This document shows positions 5,217-7,055 of a stretch of DNA of 7,055 nucleotides, piece by piece. Origin of the DNA: an uncultured Eubacteriales bacterium (lineage in GTDB: Bacteria; Bacillota; Clostridia; Oscillospirales; Oscillospiraceae); the NCBI GenBank assembly GCA_949744025.1, contig CATJWA010000171.1:1-7055 (forward strand), given 5' to 3'. The notes beneath the pieces were generated by a model. It made no database searches. It had not been told where the DNA came from and saw only the letters and a program-made list of their open reading frames with translations. The position numbers and the translations under genes are program-made. The first letter of the stretch is position 1; each line of letters opens with the position of its first letter.

Positions 5217-5578
5217 GTGTGCACACCCATGAGGACCACTGCCGCGGCAATGCCGGCAGCGACGCAGGCAAGGACGCAGGCCAGCACAACGATTTTTACG
5301 AGCGGCCCCGTCTCATATGAGTCCTCGTCGTCCCTTACGGCGCGGCGGGTGAGTATAAGCTGCGAGAAGCTCTGTACGAGTACTGCGCCGACCAGAAGAA
5401 AGCAGGGCAGCGGATTGAGCCGGCCGTGCCGTGTATAGACCTCGATACTCTCGTACAGCGACCAGAGAAGCAGCGCGCAAACCAGAAAAAGATAGGAATT
5501 TCTCTGCGCCCGTGCTGTAATCTGCCGTTCCATCTCGTCCGGTTTGCGCATGAGAGTCTTTCTGAAAGGCTTTTTCAT
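5213..5578 (-). CDS. Three-helix membrane protein, first gene of the XRE-regulator operon
   Basis: The 121-residue protein has a 27-residue basic cytoplasmic N-terminus (KKPFRKTLMRKPDEMERQITARAQRN) and three predicted spans at about residues 28-46, 56-75 and 93-117. A charged loop, RRAVRDDEDSYE, lies between spans two and three. The DEMERQITxRA segment before the first helix resembles the N-terminus of small membrane proteins often encoded next to minimal XRE regulators, some annotated only as domains of unknown function. I cannot name the family with certainty. AAGGAGGG lies about eight bases before the ATG, and the gene sits directly behind a strong promoter. Its TGA overlaps the start codon of the regulator, so the two are made together. 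Confidence 0.8.
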   Translation of the reverse strand: MKKPFRKTLMRKPDEMERQITARAQRNSYLFLVCALLLWSLYESIEVYTRHGRLNPLPCFLLVGAVLVQSFSQLILTRRAVRDDEDSYETGPLVKIVVLACVLACVAAGIAAAVVLMGVHT

Positions 5579-5597
5579 ATCCGAGTCCCTCCTTAAA

Positions 5598-5613
5598 GTA
5601 AAGAAGTCTTTAC
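5598..5613. promoter_or_regulatory. Candidate XRE operator, downstream dyad
   Basis: GTAAAGAAGTCTTTAC is an inverted repeat with seven-base arms (GTAAAGA/TCTTTAC) and a two-base centre. It covers about +1 to +16 of the membrane/XRE operon, between the promoter and the ribosome binding site. This is the usual place for a repressor operator. The link to the XRE protein is inference. Confidence 0.6.
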
Positions 5614-5619
5614 ATCGTG

Positions 5620-5647
5620 ATTATAGCATGGCACGCCAAAATGTCAA
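5620..5647 (-). promoter_or_regulatory. Strong extended -10 promoter of the membrane/XRE operon
   Basis: On the minus strand an exact TTGACA (5647-5642) is followed after 16 bases by an exact TATAAT (5625-5620), with TGC directly before it giving an extended -10. Transcription should start near 5613. Such a strong promoter in front of a repressor-type gene implies it is normally held down. Confidence 0.9.
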
Positions 5648-5659
5648 GAGGGTTTAACA

Positions 5660-5671
5660 TTTACCAGTAAA
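5660..5671. promoter_or_regulatory. Candidate XRE operator, upstream dyad
   Basis: TTTACCAGTAAA is a five-base-arm dyad lying 12 bases upstream of the -35 box. It uses the same TTTAC/GTAAA half-sites as the dyad at 5598-5613, in the opposite order. The two dyad centres are about 60 bp apart and bracket the promoter. It may be a second regulator site or coincidence. Confidence 0.4.
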
Positions 5672-5672
5672 G

Positions 5673-5831
5673 TATTCGCCGTGTCTGCTGCAAAGTTTTT
5701 TCGACGATGTCGGAATTACGGCATACGGACGGCGTTTTCTGCGCATATTAGCAATAACATGCACGGCCGTCTCTGTGACATTAATGGCCGCAGCTCTTTC
5801 AGAGCGCAGTGTAATGAGCACGGTCTAAAAG
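5673..5831. other. Intergenic stretch without a recognised gene
   Basis: Between the two divergent regulatory regions I see no supported gene or RNA. Two short plus-strand frames (MSELRHTDG..., 14 codons; MHGRLCDING..., 25 codons) lack ribosome binding sites. A weak hairpin GCTCT-TTC-AGAGC lies near 5792-5804. Confidence 0.5.
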
Positions 5832-5855
5832 ATTGATTGACAAATATCAAACAAT
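5832..5855. promoter_or_regulatory. Candidate operator dyad over the alcohol dehydrogenase -35 box
   Basis: ATTGATTGA, six bases, then TCAAACAAT form an inverted repeat with eight of nine arm positions matching. It covers the -35 hexamer and half of the spacer, so a bound dimer would exclude RNA polymerase. The TTG...CAA ends recall redox-responsive Rex sites, but the spacing differs from the Rex consensus and I do not assign it. Confidence 0.5.
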
Positions 5856-5865
5856 AAAGTATAAT
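5837..5865 (+). promoter_or_regulatory. Full-consensus promoter of the secondary alcohol dehydrogenase gene
   Basis: TTGACA (5837-5842), a 17-base spacer and TATAAT (5860-5865) match the sigma-A consensus exactly. Transcription should start near 5872, giving a 45-base leader. A promoter this strong suggests high expression or tight repression through the overlapping dyad. Confidence 0.93.
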
Positions 5866-5916
5866 TTGACAGGAGAACATTAGTGTGTCTCAAAAAAACG
5901 GAGGGATTTTGCTGTT

Positions 5917-6978
5917 ATGAAAATGAAAGGCTATGCAATGCTCGGTATTGGCTCTACCGGATGGATTGAGAAGGACGCGCCGGAGTGCGGCGTGCTTGAC
6001 GCGATAGTCCGCCCGATAGCGGTTTCACCCTGCACCTCGGACGTACACACCGTCTGGGAGGGAGCGATAGGCGAGCGCCGCGACATGATTCTTGGGCACG
6101 AGGCCGTGGGCGAGGTCGTCGAGGTCGGTTCCCTGGTGAAAACGCTCAGGCCCGGTGACAAGGTGATTGTTCCGGCCATAACCCCTGACTGGGGCGCGCT
6201 GGAATCTCAGGCCGGCTACTCGGTCCATTCCGGAGGAATGCTCGCCGGCTGGAAGTTCTCCAATTTCAAGGACGGTGTTTTCGGCGAATATTTCCACGTC
6301 AACGAGGCCGACGCCAACTTGGCCATACTGCCAGAGGGGATTGACCCCGCGGCCGCGGTAATGCTCAGTGACATGGTGCCCACCGGCTTTCACGGCGCGG
6401 AGCTGGCTCAAGTTGAGTACGGCGACACGGTGTGCGTTATCGGCATAGGGCCCGTGGGCCTTATGGGAGTGGCGGCCTGCGCGCTCAAGGGCGCGGGCAG
6501 GCTCATAGCCGTCGGCTCCCGTCAGGTCTGTGCAGACGCGGCGAGAGCCTATGGAGCGACCGATATCGTAAACTACAAAAACGGCGGCATAGTCGAGCAG
6601 GTTATGGAGCTGACGGGCGGCCGCGGAGTTGACAAGGTGGTAATCGCCGGCGGCGACGTGGACACCTTCGCGCAGGCGGTGACGATGGTAAAGCCCGGCG
6701 GGCGCATAGGCAATGTAAACTATCTCGGCTCGGGCGACTATATCAAGATTCCGCGTGTTGAGTGGGGCTGCGGCATGGGACACAAGAACATTGCCGGCGG
6801 CCTTATGCCCGGCGGCAGGCTGAGAATGGAAAAGCTCGTCTCCCTTATGCAGTACGGCAGGCTGGACACCTCCATCATGCTCACGCACCGCTTCAACGGC
6901 TTTGAGCACATCGAGGAGGCGCTTATGCTTATGAAGGATAAACCCAGAGATTTGATTAAGCCGGTTGTGATGGTATAA
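5917..6978 (+). CDS. adh: NADP(H)-dependent secondary alcohol dehydrogenase (isopropanol/2-butanol type)
   Basis: The 353-residue protein matches the Thermoanaerobacter brockii / Clostridium beijerinckii zinc alcohol dehydrogenase over its whole length, from MKGYAMLGIGSTGWIEK to MLMKDKPRDLIKPVVMV. It interconverts secondary alcohols and ketones (isopropanol/acetone, 2-butanol/butanone). Catalytic zinc ligands are Cys39, His61 and Asp152, equivalent to C37, H59 and D150 of the T. brockii enzyme; as in that family there is no structural-zinc cysteine loop. The Rossmann motif GIGPVG is at 176-181. Gly200-Ser201-Arg202 plus Tyr220 correspond to the residues that bind the NADP 2'-phosphate, so NADPH is preferred. 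GGAGGG (5900-5905) lies 11 bases before ATG 5917, rather long; ATG 5923, two codons later, matches the usual family start. The gene stands alone between its own promoter and terminator. Confidence 0.95.
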   Translation: MKMKGYAMLGIGSTGWIEKDAPECGVLDAIVRPIAVSPCTSDVHTVWEGAIGERRDMILGHEAVGEVVEVGSLVKTLRPGDKVIVPAITPDWGALESQAGYSVHSGGMLAGWKFSNFKDGVFGEYFHVNEADANLAILPEGIDPAAAVMLSDMVPTGFHGAELAQVEYGDTVCVIGIGPVGLMGVAACALKGAGRLIAVGSRQVCADAARAYGATDIVNYKNGGIVEQVMELTGGRGVDKVVIAGGDVDTFAQAVTMVKPGGRIGNVNYLGSGDYIKIPRVEWGCGMGHKNIAGGLMPGGRLRMEKLVSLMQYGRLDTSIMLTHRFNGFEHIEEALMLMKDKPRDLIKPVVMV

Positions 6979-6986
6979 AAAATTAA

Positions 6987-7025
6987 ACAAACAGTACGCC
7001 GGCCATTGGCCGGCGTACTGTTTGT
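6987..7025. terminator. Terminator after the alcohol dehydrogenase gene, 18-bp perfect inverted repeat
   Basis: ACAAACAGTACGCCGGCC (6987-7004) and its exact reverse complement (7008-7025) flank ATT. In the plus direction the T-rich part lies within the 3' arm (TACTGTTTGT). In the minus direction the stem is followed by TTTAATTTTTTATA, a better U tract. It probably works both ways and may also end a leftward gene beyond the window. Confidence 0.88.
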
Positions 7026-7055
7026 CGATAGGATTTGCCGCGCTATCTGCTGCCC
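7026..7055. other. Short right-edge sequence, no assignment
   Basis: Thirty bases remain after the terminator. They are too short to assign. A leftward gene ending near here is possible given the minus-strand U tract of the terminator, but nothing confirms it. Confidence 0.2.

Noticed and set aside
5217..5226. Palindrome GTGTGCACAC just before the XRE start codon
   Set aside because: It lies inside the coding end of the upstream gene, is short, and has no partner copy, so chance or coding constraint explains it.
4699..5578. Toxin-antitoxin system
   Set aside because: The XRE regulator could pass for an antitoxin, but both partners are multi-span membrane proteins and no toxin family is recognisable, so I describe the module without that label.
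5842..5871. Second TTGACA at 5866-5871 as another promoter
   Set aside because: No -10-like hexamer lies 16-18 bases downstream. It falls at the expected start region of the clear promoter.
6025..6990. 321-codon minus-strand open frame
   Set aside because: It is antisense to the alcohol dehydrogenase gene and even runs into the terminator. Its protein is not recognisable and the plus strand matches a known family end to end.

Overview
The window reads as chromosomal DNA from a fairly GC-rich, strictly or facultatively anaerobic Firmicute, most likely a clostridial (Oscillospiraceae-like) bacterium. The evidence is an oxygen-sensitive class III ribonucleotide reductase with NrdR-type control, a Firmicutes-style rpsF-ssb-rpsR operon, a Thermoanaerobacter/Clostridium-type NADP(H) secondary alcohol dehydrogenase, strong AGGAGG ribosome binding sites and near-consensus sigma-A promoters. 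I see no phage, insertion sequence, CRISPR array, tRNA or rRNA. The taxonomic guess is inference only.

Left part (1-1810): the N-terminal 423 residues of nrdD run leftward off the edge. Its promoter has an exact TATAAT, and two NrdR-box-like sites surround it. Divergently, a 40-residue single-pass membrane protein with a GTG start is encoded at 1493-1615. It is followed by a strong promoter and a structured leader for the ribosomal operon.

Centre left (1808-2913): rpsF, ssb and rpsR form one operon that ends at a strong intrinsic terminator. Centre (3013-4700): a three-gene rightward operon holds a zinc-knuckle DUF1801 protein, a metallo-beta-lactamase-fold hydrolase with all metal ligands present, and a cysteine-rich DUF3795 protein. 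It ends at a 20-bp perfect inverted repeat that contains the stop codon of the last gene and overlaps that of the convergent gene.

Centre right (4699-5672, leftward): a compact three-gene operon encodes a three-helix membrane protein, a 64-residue XRE regulator (ATGA overlap) and a four-helix membrane protein (2-nt gap). It has a near-ideal extended -10 promoter bracketed by GTAAAG/CTTTAC dyads that look like autoregulatory operators. This is the best candidate for a poorly described system.

Right part (5832-7025): an isolated NADP-dependent secondary alcohol dehydrogenase gene has a full-consensus promoter, a 24-bp dyad over the -35 box and a hairpin terminator. NrdD supplies dNTPs without oxygen, SSB and S6/S18 serve replication and translation, and the dehydrogenase would balance NADP(H) through ketone/secondary-alcohol interconversion. 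No single pathway links all the operons.
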